This document shows, piece after piece, positions 1-7,249 of a stretch of 9,215 bases of DNA. The stretch covers positions 1-9,215 of the forward strand of contig JAUJLY010000085.1 of NCBI GenBank assembly GCA_030447145.1. The letters are read 5' to 3'. The translations under genes were made by a program, and so were the position numbers. Below the pieces are notes generated by a model. That model was not told where the DNA came from. It was given only the letters and a program-made list of their open reading frames with translations, and searched no databases. The stretch's first letter is position 1. The number at the start of each line of letters is the position of its first letter. This DNA is from Thermomicrobiales bacterium (GTDB taxonomy: Bacteria; Chloroflexota; Chloroflexia; Thermomicrobiales; UBA6265).

Positions 1-9
1 CCTCGTCGC

Positions 10-34
10 GACCGGGCACCGCCGGTCTTTTTTT
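10..34 (+). terminator. Rho-independent terminator of a gene left of the window
   Basis: A 6-bp stem GACCGG (10-15) / CCGGTC (22-27) with a 6-base loop is followed directly by seven T residues (28-34). This is the classic intrinsic-terminator layout for plus-strand transcription. No plus-strand gene lies to its right in this part, so it most likely ends a gene outside the window. A further short CCGG/CCGG repeat follows but has no T tract of its own. Confidence 0.75.
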
Positions 35-554
35 CTCTCCGGCCTCACCGGTCTCTTACACTTTTGCTATGAGTGTTTCCCTACAGGTCGCTCTTCGGTT
101 CTCGTGGTGCAGGAGGATCTCCACCGACCGGGTGTACCCCGAGTCTTGATTCGTCGCTATGTTCGTCATGGTGGGGACGAGCATCTCCGCGATGGCATAG
201 AGGGCATGGGGAATCAGGACTGGCCAGTTCCGAACGACGGAGCGCAGACGGGAGGCTTGGGGCTCTGTCACCGGCAGGGCAGCGACCGGACCATCAGGGA
301 GCGCCAAGGGGATTGGTGTCGCCGCCTGGTCAGGTGGCTCCGACCGATCCGGTGATCGCTCAGGCCACGTCGCGATCGCCTCACGTGGTGCTTCCGGCAG
401 CCGTTGCTCGATCCCGGCAGATCCCGATGGTTCTTCTCTCACGCACCTGCCCTCGTATCGTCGTTGTTTGTCGTGGCGCATGTCGGGGCGTTGGGACTCT
501 TGCCGACCATCAGAGCCGACATGAGCGTCCCCCGGCGCTGCCCGAGGACCGAAC
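35..554. other. Intergenic stretch with no convincing gene
   Basis: This stretch lies between the left-edge terminator and the esterase stop codon. A minus-strand open frame runs from an ATG at 481 to a stop at 56 (141 codons). Its middle part (a stretch reading roughly LRSVVRNWPVLIPHALYAI) has a plausible residue mix and codon use, but the start has no Shine-Dalgarno site, the ends are low in complexity and rich in charged residues, and I recognise no family. It could be a small hypothetical gene downstream of the esterase or a decayed remnant. The overlapping plus-strand frames look like shadows. I see no RNA gene or repeat. Confidence 0.4.
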
Positions 555-1394
555 CTACGACCCCGCCTCGTTCATCTCCATCCATGCACGAAGCTCACCA
601 TCGATCGCGGGGCACAGCCGAGACCACCCATCGAAGGCCGGCAGCGGCAGATGATGGTCACCAGGCATCTCCCGGTACGTCACCTGGCCCCCAAGCCGCG
701 TGACCAATTCCCGGGTATCCCGGCGCAGGACAATGCGATCGTTGATTCCCTGCAGGATGATGGTAGGCGAGCTTACCTTTGGGGCTGAACGACGGGTTTG
801 CACCAGCAGCCGCCTCAACTCATCCAGCATACGTGCGGAATAGATGGCCACATGTTCCATCACCTGCTGATGTTCGGGGTCACGTGTCATCATCGAAGGG
901 CGGGTACGGTCGAACCACTCGTGCATCCTGGGGTCGTCCCATTTCAAGTTTGCGTAGGGTCGAACCCCCCGCATCACATACTTCGCCACCGGCAAGAAGG
1001 GGGCTCGTCGGTCGTTGATCCGCGTCAGCGGTGCGATGAGCATCAACACGTCAGGCGGCTCCTCGGCAGCGGCAAGCAGCGAGAGGGCTCCTCCCATCGA
1101 GTAGCCCACTAGCACCGTTCGCTCGTATCGCTGCCTGTGCTCTTCCCATTGCCGGCGCACCGCGTCGCGCCAGATCTCCGCAGTCATGTCATTGAGCTGA
1201 TCGATCTCCGATGCCATCCCGGGGAGCCGCATGACATGGACGTCGAGCCCGCAGGCATGCACCACTTCCGCGAGTGCGCGCATGTCCGCGGGTGAGCCAG
1301 TGAACCCGTGAACCAGCAGGGCACTAGTCCTGTTCCGATCACCATGAGTCAGGGCAAACGGCTGATGAATCGCGTCCTGGTACCAGGAGCGCAT
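555..1394 (-). CDS. Alpha/beta-hydrolase, Est30-like carboxylesterase
   Basis: The 279-residue product is a predicted cytoplasmic serine hydrolase cleaving carboxylic esters; its natural substrate cannot be read from the sequence. Visible motifs are the oxyanion-loop HGFTGSP (H29-G30-F31), the nucleophile elbow GYSMGG with Ser99, the acid Asp219 in GINDRIV, and a C-terminal GDHHLPL with catalytic His247 or His248. Order and spacing fit the monoacylglycerol-lipase/Est30 branch, which is usually about 250 residues. There is no signal peptide. I place the start at the ATG at 1392-1394, because the longer open frame upstream overlaps the NYN gene and looks non-coding; a GGAG lies 10 bases before this ATG. 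The gene begins 43 bases after the NYN stop, so the two are probably co-transcribed. Annotation as a generic alpha/beta hydrolase is secure; the exact ester is not known. Confidence 0.9.
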   Translation of the reverse strand: MRSWYQDAIHQPFALTHGDRNRTSALLVHGFTGSPADMRALAEVVHACGLDVHVMRLPGMASEIDQLNDMTAEIWRDAVRRQWEEHRQRYERTVLVGYSMGGALSLLAAAEEPPDVLMLIAPLTRINDRRAPFLPVAKYVMRGVRPYANLKWDDPRMHEWFDRTRPSMMTRDPEHQQVMEHVAIYSARMLDELRRLLVQTRRSAPKVSSPTIILQGINDRIVLRRDTRELVTRLGGQVTYREMPGDHHLPLPAFDGWSRLCPAIDGELRAWMEMNEAGS

Positions 1395-1437
1395 CAGCTC
1401 ATTACTCCGATCGCGTGATGTGCGCAAGGAACGTCCT

Positions 1438-2427
1438 CTACTCGCCGGCTTCGCCGACCGGCATACGCTGCTGGAGGCCACGGTTGGTCGGGGCGAATCT
1501 TCGGTGGTACCCACGGCCATTCGACCGATCAGCAACATCCTGGCTGCGATCGGTTGTGAACGCGGTGCTCTCCGGATCCTCGTACTCGTACTCCTCGGCA
1601 ACCTTGTGAGTGATCTCCAGGTCGCCTGCGGGAAGATCCAGCGCGCGGGTCACAAGCGGGTGTTCCCGATTAAGCTCGGTGGTGACGAGCTCCTGACCCT
1701 GACCGTTGATGGTCTGGCGCTTGCCAAGCACGCCCTTACGCAGGAACTCCATCACCTTCGCCTCGATATGCTCGGAGGGTAGCAACGTGCGATCCAGGAA
1801 TCGCCACAGCGTCCTGCTCATGTGGCTCTGCGTCGGAACGAAACCCTCGTGCAGCTGGCGGATATAGGCATCGATCGCCCGGATTACGGCGATATCGACC
1901 TCCGCCGACTGCGACATCTCCAGGGGATCCTCCTCCCCGGCGGCAATTACCAGATCCGGGCTGACCGAGCCCGGCACGCCACAGATGACAACCCGCTTTC
2001 CGAGCCGATTCCTGAGCGTGGTGACGAGGCGAATGAAATCCTTGTCGCCGGTAAAGAGCAGAAAGGTGTTGATGTCTGGCCGCACCAGCGCGGTATTGAT
2101 GATATCAATCACGAGATTCAGGTCGGAGCGCGAGGCAATCTTTTCACGGCCCGCCGCGTCGGAAGTCCGCTTCGCCGGGTAGTGATGCAGCTCAAAACCC
2201 GCCACATCCAGCCGAGTACGCATCTGGGGTGGGTGCTGATCGAAGTCCGCATAGGCTCGTGCCACCGACATAAGGCCGTATTTCAGCGCCTTGTCACGCC
2301 ACACCAGCGGATCCGGCTCACGTCCAAAGGAATTGATTGTCGAATACCGGATGTTCTCAAAATCAACAAAGACTGCAAGTTCCTGGGCTTCACCGGACGG
2401 GCGTCCAGTGGATCCATCCTGATTCAT
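1438..2427 (-). CDS. NYN-domain (LabA/DUF88-like) predicted ribonuclease
   Basis: The 329-residue product has a PIN-like NYN domain at about residues 15-165. It carries the expected acidic metal-site residues: Asp22 in FVDFEN, Asp102/Asp108 in the SDLNLVID helix, and Asp128 and Asp130 in FTGDKDF. NYN proteins are known or predicted metal-dependent RNases. Residues about 170-265 form a predicted helical segment that could be a winged-helix or LOTUS-type RNA-binding module, as often follows NYN domains; this part is inference. The last 60 residues are acidic then Arg/Gly-rich and look disordered. The ATG at 2425-2427 is chosen because a perfect GGAGG (2434-2438 on the plus strand) sits 6 bases upstream; the open frame continues 38 codons further but without a site. 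It leads a likely two-gene operon with the esterase. The RNA target is unknown. Confidence 0.9.
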   Translation of the reverse strand: MNQDGSTGRPSGEAQELAVFVDFENIRYSTINSFGREPDPLVWRDKALKYGLMSVARAYADFDQHPPQMRTRLDVAGFELHHYPAKRTSDAAGREKIASRSDLNLVIDIINTALVRPDINTFLLFTGDKDFIRLVTTLRNRLGKRVVICGVPGSVSPDLVIAAGEEDPLEMSQSAEVDIAVIRAIDAYIRQLHEGFVPTQSHMSRTLWRFLDRTLLPSEHIEAKVMEFLRKGVLGKRQTINGQGQELVTTELNREHPLVTRALDLPAGDLEITHKVAEEYEYEDPESTAFTTDRSQDVADRSNGRGYHRRFAPTNRGLQQRMPVGEAGE

Positions 2428-2907
2428 CCTTATCCTCCAAAACCAAATATCTGTGCATGGCCCTTGTACATCCGGAGATCTCATTCTTACCTGGTTCGGG
2501 AGCGTCGCACCGTACCTGTCCCCGATGGTATCGCAAGGCACCTTTGATCCCTGAAAACCGCATATCGATCAACAGATTGTGCACATTGCCGTGGGGAGGC
2601 AACGCTATTTCACTCCGCACCGACCTCCGGATTGAATACATCTGCATCCCGAACGTGCCAGCATCTTAATTGCGGAGTGTACCGCACCTGTAAATGCGCC
2701 TGTACCGGCATGGCAAGGGAGAAGCAAAGAGTTTCCTCTGTTCCCGGACGGGCCGATCTTATTGCACCATGGCACGTCAGAAGGTCTAACCATCTGGCTG
2801 TCGCGGACCACAGAAACCGTCATGCTCAGCAGGAGCGAAAACACTGTCCGAAATATCCCGGCAACAACGGTGTCCGAAACCCTCCGCGCAGGATGCTGCC
2901 CGGCGGC
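2428..2907. other. 480-base gap with NYN promoter region; no gene seen
   Basis: This is the gap between the ROK kinase stop and the NYN start. It must hold the NYN/esterase promoter, but I find no clean -35/-10 pair. Open frames here lack ribosome sites and recognisable content, and the segment looks less GC-rich than its neighbours. Visible repeats are two direct copies of TGTCCGAAA at 2845-2853 and 2871-2879 (26-base period) and a short hairpin TGCGG/CCGCA at 2671-2686. A 7-bp inverted repeat TGCTGCC/GGCAGCA (2894-2900, 2917-2923) straddles the kinase stop codon, but it has no T tract, so I do not call it a terminator. Confidence 0.5.
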
Positions 2908-3888
2908 CTATGCCCCGGCAGCAATCACCGCCGCCCCAACAACACCGGAGAAGTCACCCAGCTTCGATCGTACGATCTCCACCTGATCACCCGCGTGTGG
3001 GAGCGAATCGTGGCGCGTCCAGTACTCCGTCTTCTTGAAGAGCAGATCGACCGACTCAATCACGCCGCCGCCAAGAATGATGCGCTGGGGGTTCACGAAG
3101 TTTACGACGGATGAGAGCCCCATGCCGAGATACCTGCCGGCATCCGAAATCACCTCGGTCACGACTTCGTCTTTCTTGGAAACCGCCTTCTTGAGTACCC
3201 CCGAGCGGATTGCCGCGTGGCCTGCCGTCGGATCGAGATCATCAATCAGGTCGGTCACGATCGACTTGCGGCCACGGCGAAGCTCGCCCAGGATCGTCTT
3301 CGTGATTGCCGTCCGGGAGGCGTAGGCTTCCAGATGCCCTCGCCCGCCGCAGCCGCAGATGCGGCCATCCGCCATGATGGTGGTATGGCCGATTTCGCCG
3401 GCGTTCCCGGCGGCGCCACGAATGAGCTCGCCGTTGACGACAATCGCGCCACCGATCCCGGTACCAACAAAGACGCAGATAAAGTTATCGACCCCCTTGC
3501 CGGCGCCGAAGTGATGCTCGCCGACCGCCGCAATCTGGACATCGTTGCGAATTTCGGCGTTGACGTCATACCGCTTCTTCAGCATCTTCGCCATCGGTAG
3601 ATCAACGACCGACCGGCTCAGATTGGCCGTGCCTATCAGCAGCCCTTCGTCGGCATTGACCTGTCCGGCAATACCAACGCCGATACCTTCGATATCCTTT
3701 GTTTTCGCCCCGGCATCGTCGAGCGCGCGGTCGACGACCTCATAGATGCGGCCCATCAGGGCTTCACCGGAATCAAAGAGGCTTGTCCGCACCTTCGCTG
3801 AACCGCTAATTTTCCCGCTCTTGACGTCCACGACCGAGGCAATCACCTTGGTGCCGCCGAAGTCCACGCCTACTGCATAATTCGCCAT
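2908..3888 (-). CDS. ROK-family sugar kinase (glucokinase-like)
   Basis: The 326-residue protein is a full-length ROK (repressor, ORF, kinase) family member. It has no N-terminal helix-turn-helix, so it is a kinase rather than a NagC/XylR-type repressor. It would phosphorylate a hexose, or an N-acetyl amino sugar, with ATP in the cytoplasm. Motifs in order: phosphate-binding VDFGGTK at 8-14; catalytic Asp116 in RNDVQIA; VGTGIGGAIV at 141-150; the sugar and zinc-binding signature GNAGEIGH (Glu165, His168) with Cys178 and Cys180 in CGCGG; and LGGGVIE near 272-278. The third zinc cysteine of many ROK kinases is His185 here. The start is the ATG at 3886-3888, with GGGGA 4 bases upstream, giving the usual MANYAVGVDFGGTK opening. 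It follows the oxidoreductase by 80 bases. Glucokinase is the likeliest role, but sugar specificity is not readable. Confidence 0.93.
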   Translation of the reverse strand: MANYAVGVDFGGTKVIASVVDVKSGKISGSAKVRTSLFDSGEALMGRIYEVVDRALDDAGAKTKDIEGIGVGIAGQVNADEGLLIGTANLSRSVVDLPMAKMLKKRYDVNAEIRNDVQIAAVGEHHFGAGKGVDNFICVFVGTGIGGAIVVNGELIRGAAGNAGEIGHTTIMADGRICGCGGRGHLEAYASRTAITKTILGELRRGRKSIVTDLIDDLDPTAGHAAIRSGVLKKAVSKKDEVVTEVISDAGRYLGMGLSSVVNFVNPQRIILGGGVIESVDLLFKKTEYWTRHDSLPHAGDQVEIVRSKLGDFSGVVGAAVIAAGA

Positions 3889-3928
3889 AGTGTCCCCAGT
3901 AGAAGCGTCGGCGCCAGGGGAGCTTACA

Positions 3929-3965
3929 AAGAGTTCCCGCACGGGCCGAGCCGAATGAAACTCTT
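3929..3965 (-). other. Inverted repeat between oxidoreductase and ROK genes
   Basis: Arms AAGAGTT (3929-3935) and AACTCTT (3959-3965) are 7-bp perfect inverted repeats enclosing 23 bases, with a small CCCG/CGGG hairpin (3936-3945) inside. The structure begins 3 bases after the oxidoreductase stop. On the minus strand it is followed by TGTAAG, not a real U tract, so it may be a weak attenuator or an mRNA-end stabilising stem rather than a full terminator. It bears on whether the kinase is read through from the oxidoreductase. Confidence 0.35.
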
Positions 3966-3968
3966 CCG

Positions 3969-4928
3969 CTATTCAGTCGCATCAAGCTTCTTGACGACTG
4001 GCTCGAACGAACGGATTGTCTCCGGAGTGCACGGGTCAAGCCCACACACGAAATGGGACAACCCGAGATCGCGGAAGCCATTCAATCGCTTCGCCATCGT
4101 GTCGGCATCTCCCTCGATTGCGTTTGGGCGGCGCTCCAGATAGCCTTCCATCGCGAAGTTGCCACCAGCTGTCCGGATGAGCGAATTCGGATCACGCCCG
4201 GCCCCATCGCAGGCGGCGTCGACCTTTTCCATGAGCGGCTTTACCTTGTCGGGATCGTTGTGCCAGACGGTGTTCCAGGCATCGGCGTATTGCGCGATCA
4301 GGCCGAGCATCCGGTCGCCCGAGGAGCCGACAAGGATAGGTGCGCCGCTCTCGCGGGGACCACGCGGTCGGTTGACCGCCCCGTTGGCCTGGCAGAAGCG
4401 CCCCTGGTAATCGGCCCTTCCCTCCCGCAGGAGTGGATGAATGATGCTGATCGCATCCTCGAAGCGGCTGACTCGATGATGGAACGGAAACCCAAACTGA
4501 TCGTATTCAGACTCATGCCAGCCGGCGCCAAGACCGAGAATGAACCGTCCACCACTAATCTCGTCGATCGACTCGGTCATCTTGGCGATGACACCCGGAT
4601 TGCGGAACCCGGTGCACGCCACCAGCGATCCAATCTGGACATCCGGGACCTCGGCGGCGATGGCCGCCATCATCGTCCAGCATTCCCAGACGCCACGGAT
4701 ATCCCCACTGTCGGTATCGGTAAACGAGAAGTGGTCCGCCAGCCAGATCGCCTCGAAGCCGACCTCGCGCGCAACCCTTGCCATCTCCACCATGTCGGAG
4801 AACCTTGGGGTTTCCCCAAAATGAGATGCCTCTCCGACGGGAAGCATCAACCCAAGGCTCATCGTGCGTTGTGATTGGAACCAGATTGGTTCGGAAACCA
4901 CGTTGGTACCGGTATCAGACGTGCTCAT
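3969..4928 (-). CDS. LLM-class F420-dependent oxidoreductase
   Basis: The 319-residue protein belongs to the luciferase-like monooxygenase (bacterial luciferase) superfamily, most like the F420-dependent oxidoreductases. Its TIM-barrel landmarks are SLGLMLPVG (24-32, first strand), ARVAREVGFEAIWLADHF (50-67), the early-barrel segment VQIGSLVACTGFRNPGVIAKM (98-117, split here only by numbering), the family signature SGGRFILGLGAGWHESEYDQFG (125-146 region), and APILVGSSGDR (196-206). Family members use reduced F420 or FMN; the substrate cannot be told. There is no signal peptide. The ATG at 4926-4928 has AGGAG 5 bases upstream (plus-strand 4934-4938), which favours it over the internal Met23. 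Upstream lies an unusual inverted-repeat leader and a TGATCA cluster. The ROK kinase follows 80 bases downstream. Cofactor choice (F420 versus FMN) is family-level inference. Confidence 0.92.
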   Translation of the reverse strand: MSTSDTGTNVVSEPIWFQSQRTMSLGLMLPVGEASHFGETPRFSDMVEMARVAREVGFEAIWLADHFSFTDTDSGDIRGVWECWTMMAAIAAEVPDVQIGSLVACTGFRNPGVIAKMTESIDEISGGRFILGLGAGWHESEYDQFGFPFHHRVSRFEDAISIIHPLLREGRADYQGRFCQANGAVNRPRGPRESGAPILVGSSGDRMLGLIAQYADAWNTVWHNDPDKVKPLMEKVDAACDGAGRDPNSLIRTAGGNFAMEGYLERRPNAIEGDADTMAKRLNGFRDLGLSHFVCGLDPCTPETIRSFEPVVKKLDATE

Positions 4929-4968
4929 GCTCTCTCCTGGTGTGTCGCCAACACGTTTCTTGCGTCAA

Positions 4969-5056
4969 CGTACCGCACGCCGGATGCCCTGCCCAGTGGG
5001 CTCTCGCATAATGAGGATTCCCCCATACTCTCCTGCCCCGCTCACCGTGCGGTACG
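4969..5056 (-). promoter_or_regulatory. Candidate structured leader of the oxidoreductase
   Basis: A perfect 11-bp inverted repeat, CGTACCGCACG (4969-4979) and CGTGCGGTACG (5046-5056), closes an 88-base segment ending 41 bases before the oxidoreductase start. Inside, read on the minus strand, are a hairpin ATGGGG/CCTCAT with a 4-base loop and one G-U pair (5011-5026) and a GCCC/GGGC hairpin (4986-5001). Together these give a three-way-junction-like fold. It matches no riboswitch consensus I know; cobalamin, TPP, THF and ZTP elements were considered and do not fit. It could be a regulatory leader, a small RNA on either strand, or simply the footprint of an inverted repeat. No transcription start is visible. 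Confidence 0.35.
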
Positions 5057-5082
5057 GGGGCAAATCAGCCGAGGTGACCAAG

Positions 5083-5123
5083 ATGATCATGATCACGATC
5101 ATTCGCACGAAGGGAATTGATCA
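5083..5123. promoter_or_regulatory. TGATCA cluster, possible operator
   Basis: A 20-bp near-palindrome spans 5083-5102 (arms ATGATCATGA / TCACGATCAT, one mismatched pair). It contains three consecutive 6-base units TGATCA, TGATCA, CGATCA (5084-5101). A fourth TGATCA follows at 5118-5123. The position, just upstream of the oxidoreductase leader, would suit a regulator-binding site near its promoter. No regulator gene is in the window. The motif is also rich in GATC, so a role linked to adenine methylation is an alternative. Confidence 0.35.
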
Positions 5124-5753
5124 TGTTGGGACGGCACCGGACGCGGGAGATCGGTGAACCAGCTTTGGTGAGCGGTCACAGGCGTGCTCCACGCATTCAC
5201 GACCGCCCCTACTGTTAATACGCGTCGAGGGGGCCGGCTGCGCCAAGGCACGGGCACTGACGGAAACAGTCAGCGTCGCAGTGCGAGACAGACCGGATGC
5301 CCAGCCGGGTCGATCATCACGGCAAGGCGAACGCCCCTTCTGCTAACGGACACGAACGGGCGACCGCGAGAGAGCCGGTTCCCCCGAGCGTAGGGATGGC
5401 AAGAACGAGCCTCAAGCCAGTACGGGGAATAGATGCAAGGCCCTTCGAAACTTCCGGATAGGGGGGACATAGTACAAGCGTCGAATTCTCCGGGGTCCTG
5501 TCCATGCCTACCCCGCACGCGTAAGTCGCTCGCCGCTGTTACCCCTCCTCAATGGGGAACCAGGATTTCGGTCTCGTACAGCACGCATGCCACTTGAACG
5601 CCTCAGGGCTCACGCCTGACCCCGAATGCCTGCCAAGAATGGGAGAGAGTGGGATACACTTGCACTCTATCTTCTCTGGCCAGTCGTGTCCGGGCGGTCG
5701 CATGCCGCTCTCCGCTGCGCTGTGCCATCTAGCTACCTATGCAGGAGATGCCC
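5124..5753. other. About 600-base divergent intergenic region, no gene seen
   Basis: This separates the minus-strand oxidoreductase from the plus-strand KaiC-like gene and must carry the latter's promoter. Short open frames on both strands (the longest are 82 codons minus at 5518-5270 and 91 codons plus at 5552-5827) lack ribosome sites and any motif I recognise. Minor structures are CTGAC/GTCAG near 5260-5280 and TCAGG/CCTGA near 5601-5620. No convincing sigma-70 promoter was found. A remnant of an old insertion or an unrecognised RNA is possible, but I cannot support either. Confidence 0.4.
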
Positions 5754-7241
5754 GTGGATCCCGACCGCTCTTCTCCCTCACCTGTCCCGGTGCTTCACCG
5801 GCTCCCTACCCACGTCCCTGGCCTTGACATCGTGCTCGGCGGTGGCCTGCTGGTCGGCGACACCTACCTGATCTCCGGCAAGCCGGGCACCGGCAAGACC
5901 ACGCTCGGCAACCAGCTCGCCTTTGCCCATGCAGCCGCAGGTGGCACCGTCCTCTACGCTACGCTCCAGACCGAATCCCACGACCGGATGCTGGCGCACC
6001 TGCATGGCTTCACGTTCGCCGATCATGCCCTTGTCGGTGAACGCATCCACTACATCAGCCTCCATGGGTCCTTACAGGAGGGGGACTTCGACGGCACGCT
6101 GCACCTGCTCCTGACCACGGTGCGACAGCATGGGGCAAGTCTCCTGATCATCGATGGGGCTGGGGCAGCCCGGATGTTCGCGCGCTCCAGGTTCGACGTG
6201 GGTCGTTTTATCCACGGGCTTCAGACCCGGACCGCCTTTTTGGGCTGTACCACCGTCCTGATCAGCGACCAGCGCGAGGCGGCCGGTGCTGCAACGCATG
6301 TCGACGGGATCATTAAGCTCACGAACAAACCCACCAGGGCACGGGACACACGATGGCTCCGGGTGACCAAGCTGCGGGGCTCCGACTACCTCAACGGTCA
6401 TCACCAGTTTGCGATCAGCACCGGGGGGATCGCAGTCTTTCCGCGTCTGGAGGCCGCGTACTCGGCGCTGGAGCCTGCTTGGCATGAGCCCGAGGATCTC
6501 CTGATGTTTGGGATCCCTGGTCTGGATGGGATGCTCGGAGGCGGCCTGCAGGAGGACAGTGCCAGCCTGGTGTTCGGAACCCCCGGAGCCGGCAAGACGT
6601 TGCTTGGGTTGCACTTCCTGACAGAGGGGGCACAGCGAGGAGAGCGGGGATTCCTTGCCGGGTTCAATGAGACACCACCCGCCCTTGCATCGACGGCGGA
6701 CCGGGCAGGCATGGAGTTCAGCCCGCATCTCGACGCCGGGCTCGTTCGCGTCATGTGGCGGCCACCCCTGGAGCTGGCACCCGATGAGTGGGCCTGGCAG
6801 CTGCTCGCCGCCGTGGATGCGCATCGTCCCCGTCGCCTGGTCATCGACGGCCTTAGTGATCTGCTCCCGCTCTTTGCGGATCCGGAGCGCCAATCCAGAT
6901 ACGCGCCGGCATTGGCCAATGCCCTTCGCGACCGGGGGGTCACGACCCTCTTTCTCCTGGAGATCGATGCCTTCGTCGGTCCGGCATTGACGATACCCGT
7001 GCAGAATCTGTCGGCCACGATGGATAATGGGCTCCTGCTGCGCAGCGTGGAGCTGGACTCCTCCGTGCGCCGGGTGGTCTCGGTCCTCAAGCAGCGCCAA
7101 ATCGAATTTGACCCAACCATCCGCGAACTCCTGATTGGTCCCCAAGGGCTTGCGGTAGGTGATGCGTTCGACGCGACCGCGCTGCTCACCGGGTCCGCGG
7201 TTCCCACATCTGAGAACGGGGGAGGCATCGCTCCTGCATAG
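5754..7241 (+). CDS. Double-domain KaiC-like (RAD55-family) ATPase
   Basis: The 495-residue protein has two tandem RecA-fold KaiC domains. Domain 1 has Walker A GKPGTGKT (42-49), a QTES acidic site (Glu74), Walker B LLIIDG (Asp134) and KLRGSDYLNG (206 on). Domain 2 has Walker A GTPGAGKT (275-282), Glu306 in FNETP, Walker B RLVIDGLS (Asp365) and a degenerate KQRQ..FD (446-453) where KaiC has KMRGSWHD. Aligned to KaiC CII, Ser420 matches phosphosite Ser431, but Ala421 replaces Thr432. No KaiA or KaiB is in view, so this is a KaiC-like signalling ATPase, not evidence of a clock. Start: AGGAG at 5743-5747 lies 6 bases before GTG 5754, the best-placed start; in-frame ATGs at 5739 and 5748 lack properly spaced sites (500 residues from 5739). 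A receiver gene follows 8 bases after the stop, which suggests shared signalling. Confidence 0.9.
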   Translation: MDPDRSSPSPVPVLHRLPTHVPGLDIVLGGGLLVGDTYLISGKPGTGKTTLGNQLAFAHAAAGGTVLYATLQTESHDRMLAHLHGFTFADHALVGERIHYISLHGSLQEGDFDGTLHLLLTTVRQHGASLLIIDGAGAARMFARSRFDVGRFIHGLQTRTAFLGCTTVLISDQREAAGAATHVDGIIKLTNKPTRARDTRWLRVTKLRGSDYLNGHHQFAISTGGIAVFPRLEAAYSALEPAWHEPEDLLMFGIPGLDGMLGGGLQEDSASLVFGTPGAGKTLLGLHFLTEGAQRGERGFLAGFNETPPALASTADRAGMEFSPHLDAGLVRVMWRPPLELAPDEWAWQLLAAVDAHRPRRLVIDGLSDLLPLFADPERQSRYAPALANALRDRGVTTLFLLEIDAFVGPALTIPVQNLSATMDNGLLLRSVELDSSVRRVVSVLKQRQIEFDPTIRELLIGPQGLAVGDAFDATALLTGSAVPTSENGGGIAPA

Positions 7242-7249
7242 CGGGGCGG

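Noticed and set aside
2894..2923. Inverted repeat over the ROK stop codon as a terminator
   Set aside because: The 7-bp arms overlap the coding end and no T tract follows on the minus strand.
4053..4874. 273-codon plus-strand open frame
   Set aside because: It is a shadow antisense to the LLM oxidoreductase, which has the conserved TIM-barrel motifs.
4969..5056. Known riboswitch (cobalamin, THF, TPP or ZTP)
   Set aside because: Short matches such as CCACTG and GGAGAG occur, but the required order and conserved core of each family are missing.
5270..5518. Minus-strand open frames of 82 and 62 codons in the intergenic region
   Set aside because: They suggested a decayed transposase or group II intron part, but no catalytic motif, domain V-like hairpin, terminal repeat or target duplication could be found.
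5739..7241. Kai circadian clock locus
   Set aside because: No KaiA or KaiB gene is present and the second CII phosphosite is Ala; KaiC-like ATPases are common outside clocks.
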